Shown here one piece after another: positions 49,396 to 59,575 of a stretch of 64,000 nt of DNA. Origin of the DNA: Fasciolopsis buskii (lineage: Eukaryota > Platyhelminthes > Trematoda > Plagiorchiida > Fasciolidae); assembly GCA_008360955.1 (NCBI GenBank), contig LUCM01010456.1, positions 135,816 to 199,815 of the forward strand. The letters are read 5' to 3'. The notes below the pieces were generated by a model, which saw only the letters and a program-made list of their open reading frames with translations, did no database searches and had not been told where the DNA came from. The translations under genes were made by a program, and so were the position numbers. How positions within the stretch are numbered: the stretch's first letter is position 1; each line of letters opens with the position of its first letter.

Positions 49396-49537
49396 TGACT
49401 GACTAACACTGATGATTGTCTAACTGAGTGACTGACTTTGATATCTGAGTGACTTACTGACTGGCTGACTGACTAAGTGACTGACTAGGTGACTGACTGG
49501 CTGACATTGATGACTGAATGAATGACTGACTGACTGC
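49396..49537. repeat. Imperfect (GACT)n minisatellite
   Basis: About 140 bases dominated by GACT/TGAC units with interruptions (GGCTGACT, AAGTGACTGACT, GATGACTGAATGAATGACTG). Confidence 0.9.
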
Positions 49538-49984
49538 CTTTCACTTAGACTGCGAAAGAAGAGGAAATACAGCAGATGTCAGAAAGACATCAATTATGAA
49601 CTGAGTATTTGTTGTATTTTGACTATTAGTCTCCACCGACGAAGACCATCCCCATTGGGCGACTACCAAATTAGGACTCAACGATAAGGACAGGCATACA
49701 ACTTCATTCGGTCTATCGTTGTGTCAGTCACGTTTATAAAAGCACTGATTTTTCCCATTCCGTTTTATCTAATAGCCACCAGCTAATCCTATTTGTATTC
49801 AGTTTTCGCTCGGATGAGTAGGTGTAAGCTTAGATCGTTCCATTGCCGGTCCTGATGATTAGTTTCCACCGTCAGCCGACCGGAATCTTTCCGTGCACGC
49901 ACGCTCATTCGCAAATGGATGCATTAGGTGATCATTTCATTTGCCGCTGACATAATAAAGGATACGATGGTACCTAACTACCTG

Positions 49985-50125
49985 CAGCATACATATATAT
50001 ATTTAGAGCTGAGAAGGCGTACATTGAGTTAATACGTTTATCGTGACGTTTCGATCAAAACTAGGACTCGTTGCTAAGCGTGAATGAGTGATTGAATGGG
50101 ATCGCTAGTGCCGTTCGGTTTTGTG
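49985..50125 (-). repeat. Second copy of the 43-kb inverted-repeat element, one arm only
   Basis: After a short TA run, GAGAAGGCGTACATTGAGTT and AATACGTTTATC match the 39-base arm. The centre continues GTGACGTTTCGATC, AGGACTCGTTG and GGGATCGCTAG as at 43073-43147 in reverse. No second arm is found; the sequence runs into unrelated DNA after GTGCCGTTCGG. Confidence 0.75.
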
Positions 50126-52525
50126 CACTGTCCGTCTGTTTGTCTCTCTATTCTGCATCCGGGTCTTGTTAAGATGACGTAATGTTTGTCAATCTCCACT
50201 CTAAAAATATGCAACCTGAGCTGCAGATATTTTCACTCATATATATATATATATATATTGGCTGTTGAAGGGGTGACGTGTCTGGTTTATAAATTGATGT
50301 TCTCGTCAGCGTTGTCATAATCAACTGTGAAATATTCGCTCTAGTAGAATTATTAGTGAGGAATTAATACCACAATCACTTCGAAACCAGACCAAGTAAT
50401 GAGGATTTGGAATTTCCATCAAATCGTTTCTTTTTCTCAGGCCAATATGCAACCACGCACAAGCATACGAAAATTATCCATTTAAATACATATATATATA
50501 TAATCGTTTCCTTTTGTAGCTTTCATTCAAAGCAATGTCAACATTCCAGCTGACTGGTTACGGTTTTTTGTTATCGATTGCAACCAGTGAAACAAGTGAC
50601 TGCGTACATAGATCAAGAAAACTGATGGTTTTTAACTCCGGTTGATTACCTCCATAACCTCCTGATCTTCGTGGTTGACGCGCCGATTGCAACATTTTCA
50701 TTCTCGTTAGAAATGAGACCAGTCACAGCAACTGCATCATGTGTTTAGTCACTGACATGCACGCTACCTAAATAATATCCAGTGGTGATCAGAATCATGT
50801 GACCTCCAAAGCCAATACCAAAGAGGTAACAAAATAGTGTGAAGAGCAATAGTGACCCTGATTGGTGTTATTCGTCTGGGAGGAAATCGCACGCAATTGA
50901 AAAATCAGTTCCCAACCAAGACCAGAAGTTCAACTTCGGGTAAATTTTTCGGTAGTTCGAATCCGTTTCCGAAAATGTGTACCATTCATTCGGCCTCGGA
51001 TAACTTGCACCGAAATAACTATCTGCTCGCATCATCTTGATGGTCCTCACAAGGACAGAGAGAAATATTGTGGAACTGAGAGGGGATCTAGACCAACAAA
51101 AGTTAGATCAGGTTTTTATGCTCTAATTCCGTGTGGTTTCCATGCATAATCGATACATGGTCTCGTCAGCCTTGATTTAGTCTGCATTTATTTCCGTAAA
51201 TGTAATGCCTAATCCTACAAGCCTAAGATGAACAAATCCATTTAGATGAACTGCTATAGTTGTTGGTTTGCATTGCGCTAGTTCATGACCCGTTCTAACA
51301 CAGTAAACTTTTCTAACAGGAGTAGACAACCGTCCATTTTGTCACGGTTCAAATCGAAACCTGCTCGATCATCTAATAACTTTCTTCTTCGTTTTTATTT
51401 ACTGTAAGACACGCGCTTACGAACAAGTAGCAGTTTGAACGACAGTGGTGAAACCTGAAAACGACAAGGATCAGCTGTGACAGGAACGAGAAACAAGGCC
51501 AGAAAGAAGTTGGACTCCTAAACTAATGTTTCCCAATTACCACAATAACAGTCCCTTCAAACACAACACTTTTGCAATTTAACAATGCGAAAATCGGAAA
51601 AAGACCGAGAATTTCGGCAGAATTTATTCGGCCAGTCGATTCCAATGCTAAACACCCAGTGTCTTACTTCTGGTCACAATTCAGCAGGTGAAACACGCGG
51701 TTCTAAGTGTGAGTGGCACTCCTTGGTTCGACTACAATCATACCAGGGTCAACAAACTCTAACTTGTGTATCTGTATCGAAAAATTTCTCATGATCGCAA
51801 TCAGCTTTCCATGTACACGTAATAATGAAGTCTATCCTAAACGTTAAAGTCTCTGAACCGTGTTCGCAGCTGAGCGAATATAGATTTCCTGACAATCCTT
51901 TTTCTTCTTCCACCCATATAGACCAACGGAACAGTTAGTAAACAGATGAACGAATGAGTAATTGAATAATGATACTAAGTAATTGACTATGGATTTTTTA
52001 CCAAGGTACTAATCGATTTTCAATCAAATTTTCCCTTTCTCCAGCTCAGAAAACGCGGGCTGTATGACATTTTTCTGAGATAATTGTCCTTGGTATGTCG
52101 TGAGACGAACTGTTATATTTTGTCATAAATCCGACATTCGATTAATCGTGCTCATATATTTTTGTCGATTTGAGAGCTTATAGTAATCACGAAGACGACC
52201 GAGGGGCCAGCAACTTGGAGTTTGGAATGCCCAATTATCACAACAGTTCAATCGTGTTAGTAAGCCAGACATTAACAGATTGTCGTGTCTAGACACCGAA
52301 ATGAAACAATTGTTGGCGATGGAAACTTCAATCTGTCCGGCCACGATCAGCTACGAAGATTTCTAATGGCGTAAGCCATTGAGTGATACATAGTATAACT
52401 TTTAATATCCTCAAGCTAAATCCGAACTAGACCAGGTAACCCAGCATAGCAATGGCGGAGACATTGTCTTCTTATGTGATCTAGCAGATTATACATATAG
52501 ATAGAAAAGTTACGGTGAAACTCAC
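50126..52525 (-). other. 5' part of intron 1
   Basis: It holds the intron donor GTGAGT at 52525-52520 and TA microsatellites at about 50238-50259 and 50490-50502. No element or gene supported. Confidence 0.5.
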
Positions 52526-52997
52526 CCAGACTAGATCCGTTAGTGTCATTAAGACTGTCCCAACCCAGATGGGTACCGCTTCGATTTGTATCGCTTGACT
52601 GGACGAATACATTCCGGCTGGACAATAAACCGTGAGGCGTTGAGGGAGATAGACTGGGCGAGCGAGATTCTGTCGGCCCAGCAGAAGTCACATTGCCTAT
52701 GTTGGGGCTAGAATCGGACGGCGTACACTCCATCGGGCTTTGGCCGTGAGTTGCCGTTTTGTTGTCCGGGCAAGACAAAAGTCCGAACGTGACTGGGTTA
52801 GAGGATGAATACGATCCTGATGACCCAGTAGAAGAGGCTGACGACGGCGCCATATCCGAGGCAATGCAATATGTACCGGCCGTGGTAGTGGACATTCGAG
52901 TTCCTGTTAAAAAACCGTTTGTATTGCCAGTGTTCGCATTTAGGAATGGATCGTTGGCAATGATCGAGGTTAGACCGGTTGTAAAAATCCCGTTCAT
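52526..52997 (-). CDS. Paired-like homeobox protein, exon 1 (N-terminal)
   Basis: This is the N-terminal region of the homeobox transcription factor, 157 codons from the ATG at 52997-52995 plus one base of the Gly codon shared with exon 2. The text is MNGIFTTGLTSIIANDPFLN, a Ser-rich middle (SSASSTGSSGSYSSS) and THLGWDSLNDTNGSSL at the end. It has the low-complexity, Ser/Thr/Pro/Asn-rich character of a disordered transactivation region; no paired domain is visible. The donor is a perfect CTGG|GTGAGT. The frame stays open upstream of the ATG for about 35 codons to a TGA, so translation could begin in an earlier exon; the ATG was chosen because a good acceptor lies only 8 bases before it. Confidence 0.8.
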
Positions 52998-53062
52998 GCT
53001 CGGTGCTATTTGCACAGTTGTAGGGACAAAGTGAGAGAGGGAGCAGTGGAGAAATGGAAGCT
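52998..53062 (-). promoter_or_regulatory. Splice acceptors upstream of the first ATG
   Basis: A pyrimidine-rich run (CTGCTCCCTCTCTCACTTTG) ends in AAATAG, with the next base at 53005, eight bases before the ATG. Such a short leader fits spliced-leader trans-splicing, which flukes use. It would also fit cis-splicing to an earlier exon in phase 1. A weaker CAG acceptor, exon start 53060, would be in phase 0. Confidence 0.4.
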
Positions 53063-53259
53063 GTTCACGGGAGATGGCTTTGCCTGGCTCTTTGGGATTG
53101 GAAAATGTAGCAGCAGGCGGGGATCAAACTGTACAAAACTTGCATGTACAAATTTCGTTTGTCTTGAGTTCGTGAGGAAGGACGCGTATGCCACGAACTG
53201 CGAATGGTGAACAACACAAGCCCGACCGAGATCGGTGTTATCTCAATCACGTCGACTAT

Positions 53260-54600
53260 ATTAAAGTCCTTGGATGACTACACATGAGCGATAAGCAAAT
53301 GTGTACGCCTCATGCAGATGAGGGCAACGATGAGGCAAAAGTGAACTCCGTATATGATTGTGTATGTGTGTGTGTTCGTAAACTCGCGCGCATATGTGAG
53401 CTACAAAAGGAAGAGCACAAGCAACATGCATCGTACGTGCGTCCACTAATACCTGTCGTGAGTGCGTGTGTGCATGTATATCTATTTATATACATATATA
53501 TATATAAATTAGTTTGTGTTTCTCCGCACACCGATCACGAACTGCAAATTAATGATAATGGTGAGGATGATTTAATTCCACCAATTAAGATTAGCATGCG
53601 GGTAGCCAGTCAGCCAGTCAGCCTGGCAGATGGGTGTGCGAGTGCACACGCACACGCAGGCGTGCCCGAGCCAACAACATGCCTTGATGTGTGTCAGTTT
53701 GTGTGCGTCTGTGCGCACTGAATAGCTATCCATTAGCGTCGAAGGTGTTTTATGGTTGGTATGTCTCCTTTATTCCTGTCCGTCTCACAATAAATGAAAA
53801 CCCATATTGACATGAGCTTGGTTGTCAGCCTATCGCTCAGTTGATTGTGAGTTACCGCCATATGTCTGAGTGACGGAGATGGAGCGTTTGATGGACGGTT
53901 AAGGTCGAGCGAATGAATGTGGAGTGTGTGTGTGGGCATTCTTGCCTTGAGTTTGTGAGCTATACATAATCGTGAGGTGCTTTGACATGAGTTCGAAAGA
54001 GACATGAGTAAAGGACGAAGATAATGAGTGAACGATAATGACGACTTTATTTGCTCGTTCACACACACACACACACGTACACAAACACACGTTGGTTGAG
54101 TTCTCACAGAATTAGGCACGTCCAGCACGCGTCTTGACACACTCGGGCTGGACGCATGCTTATGGTACGCATAAACGGGACCGTAGCCAGGCCGATTATA
54201 CGGAACCAGAACAAGGAAGCAAACGGGAATGATAATGATGGTGATGATGATGATGATAACGCAGACTACCCACATTTACGTGAAAAGAAGAGCTTTCTTA
54301 GACCGGAAATGCTCGCGGCCGTTGGACCTGAGGGGAGGGGGATATTTGCTGGCTTGGAATGCACGCATAAATGTAGACGCACAAGCACATAAAAAACAAA
54401 TGATGCTTGTCTTTTTAATTAGTCACCTCTAATTCACCCGCACCATGCGTGCTCTTACATATTCATTGTTCAGTATTTGCCTTAGTGGGTCACCGGGTGT
54501 GACTGGCTATCTTATTGACTCATCAACTGTCACTAACGATCTTAATGGTCTTAGTAACAGTAATATTAGTAATAATAATAATAATAATAATAATGATAAT
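53260..54600. other. Cryptically simple island upstream of exon 1
   Basis: This block resembles the one at 40140-42000. It has TG/CA runs (53360-53378, 53465-53478, 54059-54090), AGCCAGTCAGCCAGTC near 53610, a GAT series near 54228-54256 and an AAT series near 54568-54598. Several long overlapping open stretches on both strands result from the composition and are not supported as genes. Its place directly upstream of exon 1 makes it a candidate promoter or enhancer area. Confidence 0.5.
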
Positions 54601-55904
54601 ATGTTACCATAGTCCCTTCTAAAATTCGGAAAGTTGGATAACTTTGTCTAATTGGTCAAAGGTGAAGATGAACATTATAATTTAATCTTAATGACTACAA
54701 GCGTTCACTTATTCATTTACACAGACATACACTCATGATACTAAACAGGCACTTATCTGTTGGTGATAACAACTAATAACTCTAGACCGAACGAGGGTCG
54801 GGTTGCATCTAAAAGTCGATGTACCATGTGACGAATTCATGTATGCAATTTCTTCAAAGGTCATTGACACAGCACTGCCATAGGGTGTGTAATTAGCCGA
54901 CGTTCCGGCCTCGGGTAACTCTTCTCAAGACAAAGCAAACCCTGCCTTACTAGCTTTTGATCACTTGCATGCACAGGTACGCATCTAAATCTACGGGAAA
55001 TAAAGTAAACGAAACCCTAAGAAGACTAGAATAACCGAGAAAAAAGGTACAAGAGAATTAGGATTACACCGTTTTGACTTCGAGAAATTAACGGAATATG
55101 AGCTAGTCTCCAGATTGACCAGGTAGGCTTCGTTCCCACAGAAAACTAGCAAGGTTTGCTACCGGGTATGATGTTGAAAGAAAAGATTGTTACTTTGAAC
55201 CATCTGAATGGTGTGGTCGGACCGAATAATGATAAGGCGAGTTTTACGCGGTTCATGAATCAATGGTCATACTTACCGATAACCCATAGGGAATAGGGTA
55301 CAATTTATAAAAACTTGCAACCACTGTGTTCACATGGGAAATACATTTCGTTACGTCCAAGATTAACACGTCATTTTTACGCCTGAACAACACAACCCTG
55401 TAGCTCTACTCACTGGTTCTGTGGAACATTTGAAAATATCCAATAAAATAATAGATGTGTGAAGCTCAACTTTACCTAGTGAACATCCGTCAGCAAGTTG
55501 TACCTTAATGTCACCCAGGTATGCAATATTTGGGCCCAAACTAGTCGAGACATTTCCAAAGACCCTTAGGTGCTTCCTACATTTGAGCATCGATGCATTC
55601 AGCTTCCAGTAGGGTTGTCGTACGAGCACTGAGACAGTTTATTGTCCTGCTCTAGATGTGAATGTCAGCACAGGGAAAGAAATGGTTGTTCAATATCACC
55701 TCGGATGGGATGGGTACGCCCAGTGAATGTACATCTAAATAAGCCTTATCTTAGGATTTGTCTCGCTCTTGGATACGGTCGGAAGAATCACTGGGGCGAA
55801 AGAAACGTGCTTTGGTTCGGTTACAGGAAGTACTTGTCGTCCGCCATTCACTAAGTCGTTTGGATCCTTTGACATAAGACTTTAAATCGAAACCACCTCT
55901 GCAA
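54601..55904. other. Unassigned upstream DNA
   Basis: No gene supported. The open stretches at 55363-55629 and 55642-55854 have no domain. Confidence 0.4.
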
Positions 55905-56085
55905 ATCTTTTATCTTTCACTTCCTTTTATTAATGAAATAACAATGTACATTATTTTTCAGAAAGGGGACCGCGGCCAGCAGAGGGCTGCCAAGTGGTGA
56001 AGTTGATCGGCGTTGGGAGGAATCGAATCCGCGACCTTCAAGTCCAATAGCCACGATTTTATTTACTCGGCCACTACCGGCCAAT
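55905..56085 (-). mobile_element. tRNA-headed SINE
   Basis: In reverse orientation: tail CTTCCTTTTATTAATGAAAT, AACAATGTACATTATTTTTC, CCGCGGCCAGCAGAGGGCTG, CCAAGTGGTGAAGTTGATCG, a B box of the form GGAATCGAATCC at 56019-56030, and a head ending ACTCGGCCACTACCGGCC. Confidence 0.78.
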
Positions 56086-57410
56086 GGTGACCATCATAAG
56101 GATTCCTCGAATCCATACCAAAACTATTTCGCTTGCATTTTCCTGTTCACCTTACTTATCTACTACACTGTGCATGAAATTAGCTTATATTTGTATATAT
56201 CTACTGTACTTCTCACGGTGTTGTGCTTTAAGTAGTATCATATTATGAGACTGGATTATATTTGGTATTCTAGCAGTTATATTGATTCGATATTTTGCTA
56301 CCACTCGAGTGTTGATGTTACGAATTCGGATATCGCTTCCTCGTTAGAAAGCTCGATCGTAGTTCCCTAGATAAAGTTATCCAAGGTAGTGTTGTAACGG
56401 ATAAGTTTAACTTAGTCCGCCAGAAAATGTACATCAAGTTATGATGACCGAAGTTGTGCTGACAAATATGTCCAATAAATTGATTTCAGTTTCTTTTGTG
56501 TGATTTCCTAGGGGCAAAGGAAGCCATTTTGAGAGCGAAATATTTCAATCCAGTTATTTATCGTGCACTGTGCCAGCTGCTTTGAGACACACTAACAACA
56601 AAGATTTCTGTTAGTTATTTAATCGATTATAAGATATCGGAGGCTCCGATTTTCTCTCTCCTGTGGTGCTCTTTCAACCCCATAACTTTTGATCAAACTT
56701 GTCTTACTTCGTATATTAAATAACGGCGCCTGTCTTGTGATGCATGAAATGTTTCATTCCACAATACCTTGGTTACAAGTAGCAAGATGAGTCAAAGGCT
56801 CAAAGTGATCAATTTAAGCAGAATCCCAAGAGGAAAAGAAGTATACACGTGATGTAACCGAAACAAATGTTATTTCAGCCTCGAAATTTCGACGCAGTCC
56901 ATAATTCTATCATGGCCTCCCCAAAATGGACGGCTCTTTCAAATCCATTGACTTGATGGTTATATAACAATGACTGGACTATTATGATCTTATTTCCATG
57001 GGCCAACCGGATGACGCATTGTTTGTGAACTTATTTTCATGTCTATACTGTAGATTATTTCACTGGATGCTCTCAACGTGGATATGGTGGGAAAAATAGG
57101 CCTCTCGATCGTTAGGAGTCACGGCAAGGAATGGAGTAACTGGCAAACTTGATCCTGGAAATAGGAATAACGCAGAAGCAAGTAAGAACCCAATAGGTCA
57201 GGTGTTATAACTAGCCATCTACCAACAATTCTCTGTGAATATCTGTAATTTGTTTGTGGACAGATATATGCTAACCAAATCATGTTAGAGGAACAACATT
57301 ATCAGACAGTTCCACGTTATTATGACAAAATCATAAAATAAAATATAGGTTACATCCATTGGTCGACAACAGGACTGTTAGCAAAACGACCACCCGAAGC
57401 GAGAACTTAC
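56086..57410. other. Unassigned upstream DNA
   Basis: Nothing recognisable. Confidence 0.4.
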
Positions 57411-57491
57411 CACTTCTTCGCTTATCCTATCATTCTGCTCTATAGCACTTCTTCCTGTACTTGCCAACCCATTGAAACGCATATCGGACAT
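57411..57491 (-). CDS. Candidate upstream exon (uncertain)
   Basis: A minus-strand reading frame from ATG 57491 reads 27 codons (MSDMRFNGLASTGRSAIEQN, then DRISEEV) and runs exactly into a consensus donor, GTAAGT, at 57410-57405. The frame is also open for about 36 codons before this ATG. If spliced in phase 0 to the weaker acceptor at 53060 it would lengthen the homeobox protein by 48 residues to 987. The stronger acceptor at 53005 is in phase 1 and does not fit. No domain is visible. The evidence is one good splice site plus position and strand, so it may be chance. Confidence 0.25.
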
Positions 57492-59374
57492 TGACCCTAC
57501 TTGGGTGTATGTGTATGACTGACAGCCCAGGAGCTGACATTCCGTCGACTTATCAGCCCGCTGACTTGGTGGCTTGAATTGCAAACAGTGTATCCGATTG
57601 ATTGTGATTCACAAAGCGATAACGTTGAGACGTGATATGGTATGCGTACCACAACCTCACGGTTAGGCTGTTAGAGTGTTGGGTGATGATATGCCTAATT
57701 CACTAGGTGTTTGGACCCCTTAACAATGACACTCAAGGAAGCCTAACATGTTTCAGTCAATTTAATCAATTTGACAGCTGAGTTGAATCACACCCACAAC
57801 CTCCTCAAGGCGTAGCATTTCAGATGACGCAAACGTCACCAAATATTTGACCGTATTCTTACGTGGTTCCAATGTGCCAACGACGGTCATTCAGTTCACA
57901 ACGTTGGTGTCGTCTGTTTGACCTGAAACAATCGAATCATCAGTGACATCAAACCTAAAGAGGATTATAATTGGGTTGACGCTGCGAGCATATTCAAGGT
58001 CATATTCAGCACAAAAACACAGGCTAAGCACAAGCACGACGTAATTTCATTCATAAACTTACAGTACGCAAACCAAGCAGACGGGGTATCAAATCGACCG
58101 CGATTTCTAGGTCAAAAATTCATCCTTCACTAGTCTGCATTTCTAACAGGCGACATACCAAGTATTTTCCAATCTCTGCATTAGCTTTTCATAGTCAGTT
58201 CACACAGCCCATCTTGTAGAGTGCAGTGACATACTTTAGGATTCACTGGACAAAGCTGTGTTCTTGACTTCCAATTTCAACTCCGTAAACGGGGATATCG
58301 TTTTACTTGGTGAACACACTTCGCTGAGCCGGAGTACGGCTCTTGAATCTCCCTTACCAGTTTCGGTCAACCGGTTAACATGGTGGCGTTTGGAGGTCGA
58401 CACCGTGAAGATGAATTCAGTCGGTCCTGTTCGAGTCTTGATTCAACAGCCTTTCAAAGATCTCGTTCCATTTCCAGAAACATTGCAGATTGTTTGTACA
58501 ATGGAAAACTTTATTAATGGATTAATCGTATAATAATCGCGAACTAAGGCATTCATCAACAGACGCAATAGATCGGAATTCAGTAAGCAAAGCTTGTAAA
58601 TTGGAGAATTATAATAAACAGTATGGCCAGTAGAGTACCAATTAAATATGCGTAAACATTAGCTTATTTATTTAAATATAAATGCAAAAATAACTTGTTT
58701 AAGGTAAGCATAAGTGGTTACTAGGTTGCATAGCTAGTGGATGTTACATAACACCTTCATCGGTGATAGAACAGTTCTGACGGAAGGTCCAAGTTCGGTG
58801 ATAAGACACCAACTGCAAATTTGCAAACCCAACAAGTCACCGGTCATATCATGTACCCAAAAAAGAAAAATTACTCCTCAAAATCAATTGCCATCAGCTT
58901 TTGACTAAGTAATAATTCAAGTTTGTTCGGTAATCCAACCAAAGTTTGTGCGGATTAAAATGCGAAGAAGCGAATGCTAATCATTGAAACAAGCGAGAAG
59001 TATGCAGTCGAGTAATTAGTCCGCTAGTGTAGCTTCATTTCAACGATACTTGTTCAGTAGTATTTCTGATTTCGGCCCCATTCTGATCATCTGGTCGTGT
59101 TCGATCAGTTTTTGTGACCGTTTTGGTGTGCACCACTCTTATTGAATTTTTTTGGTTTTTTCAAAGACCTTTTTGCAATCTTTAGATCAAGAGGGTTTCA
59201 ATGTAGCCGGTTAGTTTGAATATGTTTCAAATTAGTCATAATTTGATACATTTTCATTTGAATTGTTGGAAATTTGTTGATGAATCATGGAAATTCTTTT
59301 TTAGCCAATTAACCTTCGGAGTGACGCTAGATTCTGTCATAAATAGTATGTTCCTTTTCTGCCATCTTCGGCAA
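57492..59374. other. Unassigned DNA
   Basis: A 91-codon open stretch at 58258-58533 (plus) has no recognisable domain. Nothing else supported. Confidence 0.35.
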
Positions 59375-59490
59375 TAAAATGGCAGAATACAACAATTTTC
59401 AGTAAGGTTACCATGCCCAGTCGAAGATTGCCAAAAAAGATAGTTGGCCTTCGGTCGAGAGGATTCGAGCCTACAACTACCGGCGTATAT
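59375..59490 (-). mobile_element. Degraded SINE copy
   Basis: In reverse orientation: tail-like AATGGCAGAATACAACAATT, TTCAGTAAGGTTACCATGCC, AGTTGGCCTTCGGTCGAGAG and a B box GGATTCGAGCC at about 59460-59470. Body changed. Confidence 0.5.
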
Positions 59491-59507
59491 GAATAGAAAA
59501 GTTCGAG

Positions 59508-59575
59508 TTTCCCAGAAGCAAGCGATCAGCATTGCGGTTATTGGCGCTCATCATATATGCGTGCAAGGTGCTCTT
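59508..59575 (-). ncRNA. Hammerhead-repeat relic, family 1
   Basis: On the minus strand ACGCATATATGATGAGCGCC is followed by AATAACCGCAATGCTGATCG. The core reads AUGAUGA and the GAAA is changed to AAUG. Its UGAUGA suggests that the family ancestor had the usual U at position 7. Inactive. Confidence 0.45.

Noticed and set aside
49396..49537. CRISPR-like array
   Set aside because: Units are 4 bases long with no spacers; it is a simple repeat in a eukaryotic genome.
54885..54960. Another hammerhead (minus strand CTTGAGAAGAGTTACC with CGGAACGTCGG)
   Set aside because: The core CUGANGA and GAAA spacing do not fit, and the stems could not be paired.
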